A DNA stretch of 21,144 bases from a virus: positions 1 to 21,144 of the IMG/VR virus record IMGVR_UViG_3300023179_000591, one strand, 5' to 3'. Shown here piece by piece: positions 1 to 8,165 of the stretch. Position numbers and translations under genes: made by a program. Under the pieces are notes generated by a model. The model worked only from the letters and a program-made list of their open reading frames with translations, did not search any database and was not told where the DNA came from. The number at the start of each line of letters is the position of its first letter. The stretch's first letter is position 1.

Positions 1-154
1 TAGCTATATGACCTGTGGCAGTCTCACGCTCTTTGGCGGTGTCAGACTTCTTGTCTTTGCCAAAATAGTATTCGTGATCTTCTCGACTACCTTCTAGTAA
101 TTGTTGTTTGCCCTCTAGGGAGTCGATAGTTGCTAGTAATTTTTTAAAATCCAT
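1..154 (-). CDS. N-terminal fragment of an unidentified phage protein
   Basis: Only the first 51 residues are visible; the gene runs off the left edge of the window. The ATG is at 154 and is preceded by a good ribosome binding site (AAGGA, about seven bases upstream), so the start is well supported. The protein begins MDFKKLLATIDSLEG and is followed by a charged, hydrophilic stretch containing LLEGS and a Lys/Glu-rich segment. It lies 16 bases after the stop of the 166-aa gene and probably shares its transcript. I do not recognise the family. Aquatic T4-like phages encode many proteins with a short amphipathic start of this kind. The LLE/G triplet fits the L-x-E rule of the T4 prohead protease, but one triplet is weak evidence. 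Function unknown. Confidence 0.7.
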   Translation of the reverse strand, partial: MDFKKLLATIDSLEGKQQLLEGSREDHEYYFGKDKKSDTAKERETATGHIA

Positions 155-170
155 TTTATTTCCTTTAGGG

Positions 171-671
171 CTATTTTGTTTTGGTTTGTACACCGGCAAT
201 TTGGTATTTACGTGTTTCCAGTTCTTTCAACATACTGTCTACACGTCGTTGTCCGGCTAGTTCTTGAGCACTGTCCGATTCAAGTTCGGCCTTAAGTAGA
301 AAGCTACCTTTGGTCTTTTCTGGCTCTATAGGTTGTGCTTCGTGTATTTGATCTTCATGTTTGGTACGCACTACCACATTGGCCGCACTAACACCTAAGC
401 GTTCGGCTACAATCTGACGTAATTGATCAGTAATAGTTGGATAGCGTACTTGCACTTCTATTACATGCACCGCACATGGTCCTAATTTGTGGAAATCGGC
501 ATGATTTTTAACCGGTAACCGGCGAGTAGAACCCATATTTTCCACCACATACATGCTCAAACCAGCGTTAATTCTGCCGCGTTCATCCTCGTTTAGATCG
601 CAATCAGCCACACGAATTACAAATTCGTAGCGCGGTTTAACATCCATAATGTAGTCTGTGAGGTTCCTCAT
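171..671 (-). CDS. conserved T4-like phage protein, 166 aa, function unknown
   Basis: A soluble 166-residue protein with no signal peptide or membrane segment. It begins MRNLTDYIMDVKPRYEFVIR and has a central segment around residues 60-105 with the GPCAVHVIEV and VSAANVVVRT strands. From memory, proteins with this opening and this central segment are encoded among structural genes of T4-like cyanophages and pelagiphages, but I know of no assigned role. The acidic, charged C-terminal third is probably flexible. The start is supported by an AGGA ribosome binding site and by a late-promoter-like CATAAATA box 21 bases upstream, right at the stop of gp16. It may therefore be expressed late on its own transcript as well as with gp16. 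A virion or prohead role is inference from position only. Confidence 0.75.
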   Translation of the reverse strand: MRNLTDYIMDVKPRYEFVIRVADCDLNEDERGRINAGLSMYVVENMGSTRRLPVKNHADFHKLGPCAVHVIEVQVRYPTITDQLRQIVAERLGVSAANVVVRTKHEDQIHEAQPIEPEKTKGSFLLKAELESDSAQELAGQRRVDSMLKELETRKYQIAGVQTKTK

Positions 672-692
672 ATAACGATCCTATTGTTTTTA

Positions 693-700
693 TATTTATG
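693..700 (-). promoter_or_regulatory. T4-type late promoter box (CATAAATA)
   Basis: On the minus strand the sequence reads CATAAATA, one base off the T4 late promoter TATAAATA, 21 bases before the ATG of the 166-aa gene. It sits immediately after the gp16 stop codon, so it would give the 166-aa gene its own late transcript. In T4 such boxes are read by host polymerase carrying gp55 and gp33 with the sliding clamp; neither gene is in this window. Confidence 0.5.
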
Positions 701-1195
701 TTAGAGGCTATTCTTTTTGCTGTCTAAGATCTGTTTCAGCAGAGCATTTCTATCTAATACCACAGCCTGCCCATCTATGGGGTCTAGCTTGGTATCTGCA
801 TTCTTGGCTGAGGCTTGATCTAGGCGTAGTTTTTTTAATTGTAGATCAATGGTTTTGAGTTTTTTATCAATTTTGGCCTGTTTGGCTGTAATAGCATGTC
901 CTAACAGTACACCGGCTGTTTGTAAAATCTGTCCGCTAAATCTGGCTTCTACATTCATGCCCAAATTCATTAGATCTTCAAACTTTTCCTTGGCCATATC
1001 CGACAGTTCGTCAAGTTCTTTATCAGCTGAGTCTAGATCATGAACCTGAGGTAAGGCCTGATCTATACGATCTATTAGATCTTTGGCATTGGCCAGCTGT
1101 TGTTGTTCGGCTGCAAACAACTCTTGTGTATCCTGAGTCAGGGGTTCCTGGGGTTCGGCTGGCGAAAGATTAAACAGTTGTTCTAATTTTTGCAT
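701..1195 (-). CDS. 16: small terminase subunit gp16
   Basis: Likely the small terminase subunit, which recognises concatemeric phage DNA and regulates the large subunit gp17 during packaging into the prohead. The length is 164 residues, the same as T4 gp16. The middle (about residues 60-125) is a helical, Lys-rich hairpin with the pattern LMNLGMNVEARFSGQIL followed by AITAKQAKIDKKLKTIDLQL. This corresponds to the central helical oligomerisation region of T4 gp16, where a similar MEVFATLMGQMT...EILKLHKDMKDI stretch is found. The C-terminus carries a short hydrophilic tail. No Shine-Dalgarno is evident; a GCTAAATA box overlaps the gp4 stop and ends eight bases before the ATG. gp4 lies just upstream. 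The large terminase gene 17 is not in this window. The call rests on length, helical pattern and context. Confidence 0.75.
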   Translation of the reverse strand: MQKLEQLFNLSPAEPQEPLTQDTQELFAAEQQQLANAKDLIDRIDQALPQVHDLDSADKELDELSDMAKEKFEDLMNLGMNVEARFSGQILQTAGVLLGHAITAKQAKIDKKLKTIDLQLKKLRLDQASAKNADTKLDPIDGQAVVLDRNALLKQILDSKKNSL

Positions 1196-1203
1196 AATTG
1201 GGA

Positions 1204-1211
1204 TATTTAGC
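1204..1211 (-). promoter_or_regulatory. possible late promoter box (GCTAAATA) before gp16
   Basis: The minus strand reads GCTAAATA, overlapping the gp4 stop codon and ending eight bases before the gp16 ATG. It differs from T4 TATAAATA at two positions, and the identical octamer precedes the gp54-like gene. If used as in T4 (-13 to -6), transcription would start two or three bases ahead of the ATG, leaving almost no leader. Confidence 0.35.
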
Positions 1212-1644
1212 TGCGGCGTTTGGGATTACGGTAAATCTGGTCTTCGGTTACTACCCTGAACTTCATACCAAAATTGCTGCACCAGGCGTGTGCTGCGGCC
1301 CATTTGGCTTGATTTAGTGCTACTGCTGCTCTATCTCTGACGCTACGAGCCGATTCCATGCTGGTTTCCTTGTGTGGTTTGACTTCTATAACTTCGCTGT
1401 GTCGTTGACTAGATCTATCCACGTAGACTATCATAAAGTCGGGCACATAGATAGTATTGCGTCCGGTAAAAGGGTTACGATAGGGAATCATAAAGGGTTC
1501 GCTGGCCCACTGTAGTATGTTGGGGTTGTTGTCACAGAATGTCATAAAGCTCCACTCCCAACTGCTGCGATAGGTAGGTTCTTTGCGTCCCACATATTTG
1601 TCGGTATTTTTTATTGTATATCGACCTTGGGCATACTTGCTCAT
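1207..1644 (-). CDS. 4: head completion protein gp4 (PD-(D/E)xK nuclease fold)
   Basis: Likely T4 gp4 (also called gp50/65), a head-completion protein needed so that packaged heads can accept tails. The length of 145 residues matches T4 gp4 (about 150). The N-terminal KYVGRKEPTYRSSWEWSFM, then NPNILQWASEPFMIPYRNPF, is characteristic of the family. Candidate nuclease residues are visible: Glu30 in SSWEW, Pro68-Asp69 in VPDF and Glu87-Val-Lys89 in VIEVKP. Together they form a PD-(D/E)xK signature like that of TnsA-type nucleases. The start ATG overlaps the stop of the upstream 125-aa gene (ATGA), and there is no clear Shine-Dalgarno, so translation is probably coupled. The family call is strong; whether it cuts DNA in the virion is not shown here. 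Confidence 0.85.
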   Translation of the reverse strand: MSKYAQGRYTIKNTDKYVGRKEPTYRSSWEWSFMTFCDNNPNILQWASEPFMIPYRNPFTGRNTIYVPDFMIVYVDRSSQRHSEVIEVKPHKETSMESARSVRDRAAVALNQAKWAAAHAWCSNFGMKFRVVTEDQIYRNPKRRS

Positions 1645-2018
1645 GGTAGTATTGATCTGGCCACATAACGATTGACACGAGGCTGATTTTTGATGCCTAA
1701 AAAACTTGTACCAATACGATTTAGATTTAAAAAGGTACTGGTATAGGCCACCAGCTCTTCTGGACTCATACCACGGAATCGATCCAACACTGCCATTGGA
1801 TCTACTCGTTGTGCCAGACTTGTATAGATTACACTGCTGGCCAATATTTTTGCTGCCTGTTTGTTCTGACTGATTTTTTCAAAATAGGCGATCACCGCAG
1901 AATCAACATCAGATCTTACAGTAAATGTAGGCTGAAAATAGTTGTTAAAAAATTGGCTGGCATCGCTGTTGAGATCAGCACTGGTATTGACTTGAGTTAG
2001 ATTGGTGGCTGTGGTCAT
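1641..2018 (-). CDS. conserved virion-associated protein, 125 aa
   Basis: A small helical protein. After a polar N-terminus it reads FFNNYFQPTFTVRSDVDSAV, then a helical core (AAKILASSVIYTSLAQ), and ends with LNLNRIGTSFLGIKNQPR and a hydrophobic SILP tail. I remember close counterparts in T4-like cyanophages, normally among structural genes and unnamed. It lies between the gp54-like gene (three bases upstream, TAACCAATG) and gp4 (overlapping stop and start), so it is expected to be co-translated with both. There is no clear ribosome binding site, no membrane segment and no catalytic motif. A structural or head-tail joining role is an inference from the neighbours alone. Confidence 0.75.
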   Translation of the reverse strand: MTTATNLTQVNTSADLNSDASQFFNNYFQPTFTVRSDVDSAVIAYFEKISQNKQAAKILASSVIYTSLAQRVDPMAVLDRFRGMSPEELVAYTSTFLNLNRIGTSFLGIKNQPRVNRYVARSILP

Positions 2019-2021
2019 TGG

Positions 2022-3596
2022 TTAGTCTGCCTTGATCTGCTCTCGACGCCGTGCAAGAGCATTTTTTTTATCATTGAGTTGGTTGATCAGTGTCTGTTTA
2101 GCCACCACAGTTTCCTGTGCTACTAGATTCAGTTGTTGATATTCCTGCCGTTGCTGCTCGGCCTGAACTAACAGTGCATTTCTGTCAGGATCAGTACTGA
2201 TTAGTAGAGTGGTATATTTGGCCGCCCACTGTGCCTGTGCCTGAGCAGTATTGGCAACCTGACGTTTGGCCTGTGTATATTCATTATTGGCTGCGGCCAA
2301 TTGGCTGTCAATTTGTACAATTTCTTGGCCGATAGTTCGGCGTAGTTCTCTTTGGTCCAGAGTCTGTTGATTAGTAACAGTCTGACTGGGCGTACGATCA
2401 TTTAGAGTCTGAATAGTTGATCGTCGAGGTTGGTTTATCAATGGTCTGCTGTTAAGCAAAATTGCTGCACCGGCCAATGCCGCTACGCTGGTACTAGAAT
2501 CAATGCCTGAGGCGCGAGTGCCGCCGGGTATGGTTGAAATTGAACTGATCTGCACAGGACGATTATTGTTGGCACCGGAATCCGAACCGGAAACCATAGT
2601 GCTGATTTGTCCTGTTATGGCCTGGCTAGCAGCTTGGGTGTATATAGAGGTCAACTCACTGACTGCGGCACGTTTTAGATTCATACTACGTGCGGTATTG
2701 ATACCACGAGCTGCCTTAAAGATTGCAGCACCATAGTTGCCTTCATCAAAATCTTTGAGCACATCACCAGCGGTGTCTAATAGACCATTGGTACCAAAGA
2801 TACTGCGAGCACCACCAGATAGACGTAGTGGACTAGGAGTAAGATCATAATGAAGGTCAGCAAAGCCTTTGACCTTACTTGGTGATCCAATGGTACCTCC
2901 ACTGTAGATAACGTTTTCATAATCTAGCATCATTTCGTGTTGCATTAGATTACTATCACCACTGTGTTGATGTTGACTGTGCCTAAATGAACGTATGATT
3001 GGTTTTATAAGAGTATACTCGCTGAATCTTTTCTGGTGCAGGCTATAGATTCTAACTGCATTAAGATAGGGTTTCTGTGTTTCCTGCCCCACACGCGAAC
3101 CGTAACCAAATGAAAAATCTCTATCTTGGTTCGTATACTTGTAGGGCATCTGGTAAAAACTTTCGCTATAGTCACTGTCGCGATAGTAGTAACGAAAATA
3201 CTTGTACCAGAAATCACGTACAATATTGGCACTGTCATCATGAAATGTAATCTGTATAGGATCAAATTTGATCTTGCTCTGTACAATATTAGGACGATTG
3301 TAGCTGTTGTATGTTTTGGTATCAATGGTAAACTTGGGTAAATCTGCTGCTTTGACCAGCATGCCCAGTTCTTTGGTAGCTATATTACTGTCAGCAGCGC
3401 CATCAATGCTGACAATTACTTCGGGATTGATATCGAAAAAAACATGAAATAGTGTGCCATACTTGGGCATGAACCTAAAGTTACTGTCAACAAATAGTCG
3501 ACTGGCATGCCGAAAGTCTCTTAGGTTATCGGGTGTTGCTACCTGCTGTAGAGTATCACCCAGATATTTAACAGCATTGGTGAATATGTTGGCCAT
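2022..3596 (-). CDS. gp54-like baseplate tail-tube initiator with extended C-terminus
   Basis: A 524-residue tail protein. Residues about 1-240 look like the tube-type fold of T4 gp54, which caps the baseplate and nucleates tail-tube growth. The hallmark is LPKFTIDTKTYNSYNRPNIV followed by FDPIQITFHDDSANIVRDFW, then a strand pair with RIYSLHQKRFSEYTL. T4 gp54 has the comparable pattern of a 'NSPNIRITGRELDPLVISF' segment and then 'ISFRMDS'. The region from about 270 to 390 is Ala/Ser/Gly-rich and low in complexity. Residues about 395-524 form a predicted coiled coil, rich in Gln, Ala and Lys (QQRQEYQQLNLVAQETVV), that T4 gp54 (320 aa) lacks. gp48 is the main alternative, since both share the tube fold. 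The start follows a GCTAAATA box at five bases and has no Shine-Dalgarno. Confidence 0.6.
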   Translation of the reverse strand: MANIFTNAVKYLGDTLQQVATPDNLRDFRHASRLFVDSNFRFMPKYGTLFHVFFDINPEVIVSIDGAADSNIATKELGMLVKAADLPKFTIDTKTYNSYNRPNIVQSKIKFDPIQITFHDDSANIVRDFWYKYFRYYYRDSDYSESFYQMPYKYTNQDRDFSFGYGSRVGQETQKPYLNAVRIYSLHQKRFSEYTLIKPIIRSFRHSQHQHSGDSNLMQHEMMLDYENVIYSGGTIGSPSKVKGFADLHYDLTPSPLRLSGGARSIFGTNGLLDTAGDVLKDFDEGNYGAAIFKAARGINTARSMNLKRAAVSELTSIYTQAASQAITGQISTMVSGSDSGANNNRPVQISSISTIPGGTRASGIDSSTSVAALAGAAILLNSRPLINQPRRSTIQTLNDRTPSQTVTNQQTLDQRELRRTIGQEIVQIDSQLAAANNEYTQAKRQVANTAQAQAQWAAKYTTLLISTDPDRNALLVQAEQQRQEYQQLNLVAQETVVAKQTLINQLNDKKNALARRREQIKAD

Positions 3597-3601
3597 ACTA
3601 A

Positions 3602-3609
3602 TATTTAGC
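3602..3609 (-). promoter_or_regulatory. possible late promoter box giving a leaderless mRNA
   Basis: The minus strand reads GCTAAATA, ending exactly five bases before the ATG of the gp54-like gene. If it behaves as a T4 late box (positions -13 to -6), +1 is the A of the ATG. No Shine-Dalgarno is present, which is consistent with a leaderless message. The box deviates from TATAAATA at two positions. Confidence 0.35.
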
Positions 3610-3614
3610 CATAG

Positions 3615-3639
3615 ATCAAGGGGTCAATGACCCCTTGAT
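3615..3639 (-). terminator. hairpin after tail tube gene 19
   Basis: A perfect inverted repeat with two 12-base arms (3615-3626 and 3628-3639) around a single central base. In RNA it would fold as a stem of nine or more pairs including a run of four G-C pairs. It lies 14 bases after the gp19 stop and before the gp54-like gene. No U-run follows on the minus strand, so it may be a weak terminator, a processing site or a 3'-end stabiliser rather than a strong intrinsic terminator. Confidence 0.5.
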
Positions 3640-3653
3640 AGTCTAGAATCTAA

Positions 3654-4274
3654 TTATAGAGTAATACTTTGTCCGATTGTGCGGCCTATGTCAGTACCAA
3701 TACCAACCTTGCCACCGGTCTGTACAGCATTGTCAAACCGCATGGTCAATTGAATAGTAACTGGCTCATTGCCGTTGGCATAGTTTAGAGTCTGGTAGTT
3801 GGCTTCACGAATGTAACAACCATAGAGTTCCCAGGTTTCTAAGATACTGCTTTCGTGCGTACCATTACCACCATCTAGCATTTCGCAACGTGTGATAAAT
3901 TTATAGTCACTGCCAGACGCAGCTGAACTCTGTTCCATGAAGTCAAATTGTTTCTGAATCTGTTCACCGATCAATCTGCTGACATTGCCACCAACATCGT
4001 CGCGTAGACTAGTGGTTACATCACCCCAATTGGGTTTTCCAGCCAATTTGACTATACTGTTGTAGACATGAACGTCAATGTCACCGAAAGTGATTGTGGG
4101 TCGGGTAAAGTCGATTACCTGTTTGGTCAATTCTAGCACATCATTACTGACACCAATACCTTCAAAGGTCACGCGGAAACGATACTGCAACTTGGGCATG
4201 AGCATACCCTGGGTACTGGCACTTTGGTTAGTTCTTAATGGTACTGTAAATCGCGATAGAGAGGCAATTGCCAT
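3654..4274 (-). CDS. 19: tail tube protein gp19
   Basis: The tail tube subunit, which stacks in hexameric rings to form the inner DNA channel inside the contractile sheath. The length is 206 residues, against 163 in T4, in the range I expect for aquatic T4-like phages. Typical features are the N-terminal SLSRFTVPLRTNQSASTQGM, then KLQYRFRVTFEGIG, a strand region with TRPTITFGDIDVHVYNSIV and a C-terminal segment ending in VTIQLTMRFDNAVQTG. A strong AGGAG ribosome binding site precedes the ATG, and a GATAAATA late box lies 24 bases upstream. gp19 thus has its own late promoter and a hairpin behind it, which fits the large amount of tube protein needed. It is separated from gp18 by a 563-base gap, where T4 has the two adjacent. 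Confidence 0.92.
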   Translation of the reverse strand: MAIASLSRFTVPLRTNQSASTQGMLMPKLQYRFRVTFEGIGVSNDVLELTKQVIDFTRPTITFGDIDVHVYNSIVKLAGKPNWGDVTTSLRDDVGGNVSRLIGEQIQKQFDFMEQSSAASGSDYKFITRCEMLDGGNGTHESSILETWELYGCYIREANYQTLNYANGNEPVTIQLTMRFDNAVQTGGKVGIGTDIGRTIGQSITL

Positions 4275-4298
4275 TTTAATCTCCTAATTTCATAATAA

Positions 4299-4306
4299 TA
4301 TTTATC
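4299..4306 (-). promoter_or_regulatory. late promoter box (GATAAATA) for gp19
   Basis: The minus strand reads GATAAATA, one mismatch to the T4 late promoter, 24 bases before the gp19 ATG and upstream of its AGGAG ribosome binding site. The same octamer precedes the sheath gene gp18, so the two major tail proteins carry the same box. Confidence 0.6.
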
Positions 4307-4349
4307 CTTTCCCAGATAAAATTTTCACCCCCTGTTTTGCTATTAACAT

Positions 4350-4785
4350 AAAGCTAGACAATGCCAAGTAAGAGAGCTAACCGGTCGAGTGGCCGCAGAA
4401 TTTTGTCGAGCTAACCATATTCAAGGGTCAGGTCGTAGCAATAAACGACTAGGTTTATACTACAAAGTTCAAATTGGTCACTGTGATGACTTTTGCTCAA
4501 GATAATATCAGTATCAACCTGGGAAATTAATAGGTGCTGCCGGACGATTATTTACAGCATTTATCCGTCAAGTTGACCCGACAGCGTAATTAGTTATGGC
4601 GATACCCAATAGAGTAACGGCAACTTATATAAGACACTAGGGGTTGTTATTGAAAATAGCGGAACTCTCAATTATTGGTATACCCTAAGGATTAAAACGC
4701 CAACGATGATCCTGAATTGACCGAATGGGAGAATCGACTAGCACAGGAATTTAATCGAATCTGAGACTACGGTCATAGTCGTTAT
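4350..4785 (+). pseudogene. possible decayed gene between gp18 and gp19
   Basis: This stretch has no intact gene on either strand but shows protein-like segments on the plus strand broken by stops and shifts. From 4350 one frame reads KARQCQVRELTGRVAAEF and on to GHCDDFCSR before a TAA near 4502. It continues in the same frame with KLIGAAGRLFTAFIRQVDPTA and, after another TAA, MAIPNRVTATYIRH, then TAG. A shifted frame then gives GVVIENSGTLNYWYTLRI, and another gives NANDDPELTEWENRLAQEFN, ending in a TGA where Trp would read DYGHSRYKW. Residue composition looks like coding sequence, but no family is recognised and no start codon is evident. Chance open frames cannot be excluded. Confidence 0.3.
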
Positions 4786-4793
4786 AAATGGAC

Positions 4794-4821
4794 ACAAACA
4801 GGCACCTAAGTGCCTGTTTGT
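4794..4821 (-). terminator. hairpin terminator after tail sheath gene 18
   Basis: A perfect 12-bp stem (arms 4794-4805 and 4810-4821) with a four-base loop. It lies 16 bases after the gp18 stop codon on the minus strand. It is followed only by a weak T-containing stretch. The position directly behind gp18 makes a terminator or 3'-end stabiliser likely; it would cut gp18 from the gp19 unit, which has its own promoter. Confidence 0.65.
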
Positions 4822-4837
4822 CTGCTACTAAATTTAA

Positions 4838-7800
4838 TTAGATAGCTAGGGTAGTGGTAGCAGCACTGCCACTGATACTGCCAGGATTCTTCAAGCGAAT
4901 CGGAATGTAAATAAATTCTACAGACTTCATTGGCTCTATGGCTATGTCAACATACAACTCATTTCTAGCAATACGGTCAGATGTATTGTTAGTTTCATCG
5001 CAAACTACAATATAGTCATAGAGACCACGCTTGGCAATCAGATCATTCATTACACTTTCAATCAACTGTTTGATTTGGTCACGGGTGATCTTATCGTTTG
5101 GCTCAAACAGGAATTGGTTAGCAACACCAGCTAGCACTGTACGCAGATAGTTGACCAAACGCGATACATTGATACGATCCATGGCCGAACTGGCACCAAT
5201 TAATCCACCTACACCGGCTGCGATCGGAGCACGTGTCTTTTGACCATAGGCAACAATACCAACACCATTTAACAGGGTAATTGGATTGATACGTGTTTCG
5301 TACAAGGCATCACGCAGTTGGTTGCTGATACCTGTGCGTACAAAGTTGCCGGTGGCAGTATTGATATAGCCAATGGCCAATGCATTGTCAATTAGGCCTC
5401 GGCGTGTACCAGCTGGTGCAAACCATTGATAACTGATATTATCATTGTAGATAAAGGTACGCAACATCATATGACTGGCAGGCACTATTATTTCATTGCC
5501 AGACAGATCTGTGGTAAGAGCACTGGGATAGTATAGTCCTAGATATTCACTGCTGGTAGTTACCGATTGACTATAGGCATTGATTGAGTTAATGGAGCTG
5601 GGCAATGTCATTGGTGTATCACCAATAACAAATCCGGTGTTACTTCGATCATTGTTCAACAATATGAGATTTGGTATCAGCTCAGGATAGCCCGGTGAAC
5701 AGAGAATGTTAAAATTGTAGCCTTCTTCACGTAGATCTAGGTTGCTGTCAACTGCGGCTTTCATGGCCTGCACAATCTCATTGCGCTGTGCATGATGCCC
5801 CATCTTGGGTCTGTTATCGGTGTTGAACCCTAACTCGGTAACCCAAGCACTTCTTGGCGCTGTCACTGTGGGAAATGACACGCTGTTAAAGTAGTTGACC
5901 ACATATTTCTTGACATTAAAACCGCTGCGACGTGTGTTAAACAACAGCATACCACGTGGGTATAGTGCCGGATTAGGACAATCCTCATCCACATAATCAC
6001 TGGTCCACAAGTCAGCCGCTGTCAACAGCGTTCCACTTATTATATTTGTTGTGCCAGTTTTATCCCATCGTGCATCGGCAAACAATATACCATTCTGTGT
6101 AAGACGATCGGTATTGTCAACCAGGTTCCATTTCTTGGTAGTGGCGTCATAACGTGCTAGCCGAGGAAAGTTTTCTAGGTCACTGGTATCTAACCATAGA
6201 TCACCATCGGCCAATGGATAGGCACTGCCGCGTGACTGATAGATTGGTTCGCTGGCCGAAACTATGGGACCATTGGGGTCACTCAATGACAGATTATACC
6301 CACGAGCATCTGCTGTGATATTACCATAACCTTTCCACCTAGATCCGTCATTGATCATGATGTCAACCACAGTGGGATCATTATAGTACCAGAATTGTCC
6401 GTCGGCCGGACTGGCCAGTGGAGTACTAGAACTGACTGTATGTATTGACACGGTCCAATTGCTTAGACTCACACTGGCTGCACTGGTGCCTGGCACTAGA
6501 CTGGTGCTGACACCAATGACATTACTGGTAAATCCAACAGTGCTGGTCACATTACCGGTCAGATCGTCAATGGATATAATACCGCCTTTGGTATGTACCA
6601 AACGTACTGCACCGGCCTGAATACTGGCCACAACGTTGGGCAAGGCTGCGGCCTGTACTGCGGTAACAAACACCGCGGCATTGGCCGCAGGCAGTGTAAT
6701 TGTGCTGCTGACTGTTGGAGTTGCAGAACCTGGCACACTGGCCTTGATAATAAACTGTGCACCTGCTGCCAGACTGAATGTGGTATTTTCGGCTGTGACA
6801 CTGGTAGCTCCATTGGTTCGACAGCTGAAGATCCTATAACCAACTTCATTGGGTGATAGATTGTCTGGTAGATATCTAACAAATGTAGTGCCAGCAGCAA
6901 TATTCTGACCGCCACCTACTGCATCCAGTGTAGCAATAGCTTCGTAACCACTGGCAAACAGTCGAGCTGATTGTAGAACCCAGGCCTGTGTGACACTGTT
7001 GTATTTTTTATATACAAAATTGGCGCCACCGCCCTCGGCAGAGGTCTTGATCCAGACACTGCCAGTGGGGCGATTGTTGGTGTGTCCGGCACGATTACGC
7101 CAGTCTGGCTGCTGATTATAGCTACCATGAAACACTGTGGCACGATAGTAGTTGGCAGCAGTAATGCCCAGTGATGATATAATAGTGCTGCCTGTGCCAT
7201 TGGTCAATGAAACATTGGCAATACCAGTGGCCAATTTAAACTGTAGATATTCTCCTACCGAACTCAAGCTGGCTACCACATTGGCGCCAACTGCGGTATT
7301 AAATGCTGAAACATAGTTATGTAGACCAGTGGTAGTTGTGGTAACCACAGGAACCACGGTGCTGGTGCCACCAGTGGTGGTATAGGTGACTATCAGGTTT
7401 CCATTTAGAGCACTGCTGGCCAAACTTACGTTGCTGGCTGTGCCAGTTACCACTGGAATATCATTGCTCCAGGCTGTACTGCCCACACGTTCCCAGATAT
7501 TGGTTGTTAGTTTTTTAAATAGTGCATTATTTGAATTGTAGGCAACCACTGCATAGTCGCCAATACTGCCTAGACTGCTGACCGGCACATTGCTGACTGT
7601 GGTCAGACCCAGTGCACTACTGGTGATAACATAATCAACATCAACACTGTTAAATGGTACTGCAGGAGCTGCTGTACTGGTGTCAAATTCAAATATTCCA
7701 AATTGGCTGTTGCCAACATCAAACCAGGCGGTGCCGTTGACTGTGGATCCAGTGGGTCTGGTAACCGATCCTTCTAGCTGATCAAGATCTATGTTCGCAC

Positions 7801-8125
7801 GCAAAACCCAGGCACGATTGCCAAGACCAAGCGCACTGTAAGTTGCCATCAGGCCATACTCATTTAGTTCATCGCCATGCAGGGGTGTGTTGCCTGCACT
7901 GCGGCGGAAATGTGGAAGTCCAAATGTGGTGGCAAGTTCGCGTTGACTGGTAATACCGTAGACTTTGCCGGCATTGGTGGCCAGAGTGCCTGCTGCTATG
8001 AGACCGTTAATGGTTTTATTTTCGGCTGTGGCTACCACAACAAGTGGAATACTTCCTATTCCGGTTGGCAGATACTGACTTTCGTCAGTTACTGTAATTT
8101 CTACACCCGGTGATACTAGAGCCAT
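4838..8125 (-). CDS. 18: tail sheath protein gp18, expanded
   Basis: The contractile tail sheath subunit. The N-terminus (LVSPGVEITVTDESQYLP, then a GSIPLVVVATAENK strand) and the C-terminal third (about residues 700-1095, ending with DIAIEPMKSVEFIYIPIRLK) are typical of T4-like sheaths and form the contractile core. The protein has 1095 residues against 659 in T4. The extra length lies between about 115 and 695, in Thr/Ser/Val-rich beta-strand inserts expected to project from the sheath surface. At least three copies of a short Trp-ended module are visible there (about 350-385, 571-600 and 637-670), with weaker ones near 125-150 and 189-215. An AAGGA ribosome binding site and a GATAAATA late box 40 bases upstream support the start; a hairpin follows the stop. 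Confidence 0.93.
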   Translation of the reverse strand: MALVSPGVEITVTDESQYLPTGIGSIPLVVVATAENKTINGLIAAGTLATNAGKVYGITSQRELATTFGLPHFRRSAGNTPLHGDELNEYGLMATYSALGLGNRAWVLRANIDLDQLEGSVTRPTGSTVNGTAWFDVGNSQFGIFEFDTSTAAPAVPFNSVDVDYVITSSALGLTTVSNVPVSSLGSIGDYAVVAYNSNNALFKKLTTNIWERVGSTAWSNDIPVVTGTASNVSLASSALNGNLIVTYTTTGGTSTVVPVVTTTTTGLHNYVSAFNTAVGANVVASLSSVGEYLQFKLATGIANVSLTNGTGSTIISSLGITAANYYRATVFHGSYNQQPDWRNRAGHTNNRPTGSVWIKTSAEGGGANFVYKKYNSVTQAWVLQSARLFASGYEAIATLDAVGGGQNIAAGTTFVRYLPDNLSPNEVGYRIFSCRTNGATSVTAENTTFSLAAGAQFIIKASVPGSATPTVSSTITLPAANAAVFVTAVQAAALPNVVASIQAGAVRLVHTKGGIISIDDLTGNVTSTVGFTSNVIGVSTSLVPGTSAASVSLSNWTVSIHTVSSSTPLASPADGQFWYYNDPTVVDIMINDGSRWKGYGNITADARGYNLSLSDPNGPIVSASEPIYQSRGSAYPLADGDLWLDTSDLENFPRLARYDATTKKWNLVDNTDRLTQNGILFADARWDKTGTTNIISGTLLTAADLWTSDYVDEDCPNPALYPRGMLLFNTRRSGFNVKKYVVNYFNSVSFPTVTAPRSAWVTELGFNTDNRPKMGHHAQRNEIVQAMKAAVDSNLDLREEGYNFNILCSPGYPELIPNLILLNNDRSNTGFVIGDTPMTLPSSINSINAYSQSVTTSSEYLGLYYPSALTTDLSGNEIIVPASHMMLRTFIYNDNISYQWFAPAGTRRGLIDNALAIGYINTATGNFVRTGISNQLRDALYETRINPITLLNGVGIVAYGQKTRAPIAAGVGGLIGASSAMDRINVSRLVNYLRTVLAGVANQFLFEPNDKITRDQIKQLIESVMNDLIAKRGLYDYIVVCDETNNTSDRIARNELYVDIAIEPMKSVEFIYIPIRLKNPGSISGSAATTTLAI

Positions 8126-8165
8126 AATAATATTCCTTGTTAATAGGTTGGTTAGACGCTGTTAA

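Noticed and set aside
4350-4785. Stop codons in the gap read as sense codons, suggesting a recoded genetic code.
   Set aside because: Long neighbouring genes (gp18, gp14, gp15, the propeller gene) have no in-frame TAA, TAG or TGA and end at ordinary stops, so global recoding is unlikely; gene decay explains the stops better.
4783-4790. Plus-strand TATAAATG, close to a late promoter.
   Set aside because: It points straight into the gp18 terminator hairpin and then antisense to gp18, with no gene to drive.
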